A stretch of DNA of 64,000 nt from JALHVH01 sp963773685 (GTDB taxonomy: Bacteria > Acidobacteriota > Aminicenantia > Aminicenantales > Saccharicenantaceae): positions 682,001-746,000 of the forward strand of contig CAVZBY010000011.1 in assembly GCA_963773685.1 (NCBI GenBank), given 5' to 3'. Positions 62,953 through 64,000 of the stretch are shown one piece after another; positions within the stretch are counted from its first letter, which is position 1; each line of letters begins with the position of its first letter. The notes under the pieces are model-generated. The model was not told the origin of the DNA. It saw nothing but the letters and a program-made list of their open reading frames with translations, and did not search any database. The position numbers and the translations under genes are program-made.

Positions 62953-64000
62953 ATGAGCATTCTTACTGAACCCTATCCGCGAATTGTCCAGACTCCCCGT
63001 GAATTTAAAGCCATTGGGAAGCTCTCTGTTATCGGAATGCCAGAAGTATCTGGTGTAACAGCTAGTGTCATACATACTAACGATCGCGGGTTACGTGTTA
63101 CCTTAGATGGTATTAGCATAGAAAGGGCTCTTATGCTTTTCAACCTAGGAATGCCCGGCCAGTCCTCACCAACCAATTCCTTTATGGGCGAATCAGATGA
63201 TAAAAACTGGGACATCGAACTCAAAGATATCTTTTTCCAGCACATCGATTCTTCGGAGAATTCATTCATTGATGGCCCCGTTCAACATGTGATTGCCCAC
63301 AAGCGCCATTCTGCTTCGCATCAACGTACGCTTATTGGACTCGGAGATATAGCCACGAGCGGTTTCAATATGTTTTCAATGCCATTAACTAAGTCTAATG
63401 GGAGTCCCGGCATCTCGTTGCAACGCATAATTGTGCCTCTCCCGCCCTTAAGTGAAGACCCGAAGCACTCTACGTACCTTCACTTAGTTAACCCCAATCT
63501 GCATAATTTTATCCGGCAAGAAAAGACAGGTAGTCTTCCGGTCTTGAGTGCTTTCCTTGTAGATCAACGTCCTGTTCCGCGTGATCCTACGAATCAATTA
63601 GTTACCGAGCTCAGATCAATGCTTGGTTTCGCTACAGGCAGTTCATCACACTTTCTTTGCGTTTATCACATTGATGATGTAGAACTTCCCTATCATATCG
63701 AATTTATGAGAGTTCCATCATCCGTTTATCAGCCATCTTTTGCTGCGCTTCCATTACTTGATCTACCTCAGAATAACTATATCGGAGGTTTTGTCTCAAA
63801 ATCGTACAGCCATTGGAAACGTGCATCAGATATTGGATTTGACCTTGCTATGCATTTTGTCTTAGATTCGACAAACAACCCTTTCCTAGAGATCCGTTTT
63901 GCCACATTAAGCGTAGCATTCGAGTCCTTGGCGTCACATCATGCGACAGCAACGGGATTTTCAAGAGAGCTAAAGGATATAAAGAAAGGAAAATATAAAT
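62953..64000 (+). CDS. Large unrecognised protein running off the window
   Basis: An open frame of at least 349 codons from ATG 62953 without a stop to the window end, 68 bp after the AAA ATPase gene. It starts MSILTEPYPRIVQTPREFKA and is beta-rich at first (LSVIGMPEVSGVTASVIHTN; GLRVTLDGISIERALMLFNL). Further on come LQRIIVPLPPLSED, ELRSMLGFATGSSSHFLCVY and PYHIEFMRVPSSVYQPSFAA. It ends in a more helical part (FATLSVAFESLASHHATATG) reminiscent of the start of HEPN-type C-terminal domains in ApeA-like defence proteins, a weak resemblance only. The C-terminus, and any HEPN motif, lies outside the window. Confidence 0.7.
   Translation, partial: MSILTEPYPRIVQTPREFKAIGKLSVIGMPEVSGVTASVIHTNDRGLRVTLDGISIERALMLFNLGMPGQSSPTNSFMGESDDKNWDIELKDIFFQHIDSSENSFIDGPVQHVIAHKRHSASHQRTLIGLGDIATSGFNMFSMPLTKSNGSPGISLQRIIVPLPPLSEDPKHSTYLHLVNPNLHNFIRQEKTGSLPVLSAFLVDQRPVPRDPTNQLVTELRSMLGFATGSSSHFLCVYHIDDVELPYHIEFMRVPSSVYQPSFAALPLLDLPQNNYIGGFVSKSYSHWKRASDIGFDLAMHFVLDSTNNPFLEIRFATLSVAFESLASHHATATGFSRELKDIKKGKYK

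Larger units (their letters stand above)
57425..64000. mobile_element. Left part of an integrative element in tRNA-Ala(GGC)
   Basis: Starts at the tRNA-Ala 3' half, with a tyrosine integrase 24 bp further in, reading away from the integration edge. All genes from here on are AT-rich and of mobile-element character: integrase, phage-type zinc protein, CHC2-like protein, unrecognised protein, AAA ATPase, large open reading frame. The right boundary is outside the window. Confidence 0.8.

Noticed and set aside
62886..62969. 27-codon ORF between the AAA ATPase and the terminal large gene
   Set aside because: It overlaps the start of the large gene and has no RBS or motif; it could at most be a leader peptide.

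Overview
The window is about 64 kb of a GC-rich bacterial chromosome. Its gene content includes pyruvate:ferredoxin-type oxidoreductase subunits, a DUF5916 outer-membrane protein, NtrY/NtrX-like and RodZ-like proteins, FtsEX and HypF. Together with dispersed GCAGGCT-AGCCTGC palindromes, this suggests an anaerobic, Gram-negative-type member of the Acidobacteriota/Candidatus Aminicenantes neighbourhood. The assignment is an inference from gene content, not from a marker tree. Many conserved single-copy genes (porA, porB, fabH, hypF, mutM, recO, ntrX and others) are each broken by one or more single-base shifts, often in G or C runs, while both halves stay well conserved. I read these as indel errors of a long-read or low-coverage assembly, not as pseudogenes, and give each gene its whole span.

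Layout. 1-20.2 kb is ordinary chromosome: porAB; a thioredoxin-like protein; fabH; an outer-membrane protein and M14 peptidase pair; queH-hypF; a site-2 protease; a ferredoxin; a DUF5916 protein; a cupin; and an AsmA-like protein. 20.24-33.95 kb is a genomic island inserted in the 3' half of a tRNA-Arg(CCU) gene. A 44-bp copy of the tRNA 3' part lies at the left end and the intact tRNA at the right. The island carries a three-gene minus-strand operon of a caspase-like protease and two large unrecognised proteins that share a recurring aromatic-Pro motif. It also carries a HEPN-like protein, a small HTH protein behind a 13-G tract, a damaged IS3-family element, a SIR2-like protein and a PD-(D/E)XK-like nuclease. 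No integrase is visible in it. I consider this island, and its caspase operon in particular, the best candidate for an undescribed, probably defensive, system.

34-57.4 kb is chromosome again. A class III nucleotide cyclase with CHASE2, an MBL-fold hydrolase, an MscS-like channel with a cyclic-nucleotide-binding domain and a lipoprotein form one minus-strand cluster that looks like a cyclic-nucleotide module. Then come an M48 peptidase with an SH3 protein, mutM, ftsEX with two small membrane proteins, a rodZ-ntrY-ntrX-recO run, an MBL-SGNH fusion protein, an ABC exporter and secreted proteins. Palindromic repeats fill several intergenic gaps.

At 57.42 kb a second integrative element begins in a 3' half of tRNA-Ala(GGC). 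It carries a tyrosine integrase with its own N-terminal excisionase-like HTH, phage-type small zinc proteins, an unrecognised protein, a CDC48-like AAA ATPase with a novel N-terminus, and a large open reading frame that runs off the window. Its AT-richer composition contrasts sharply with the chromosome. Its far end lies outside the window.
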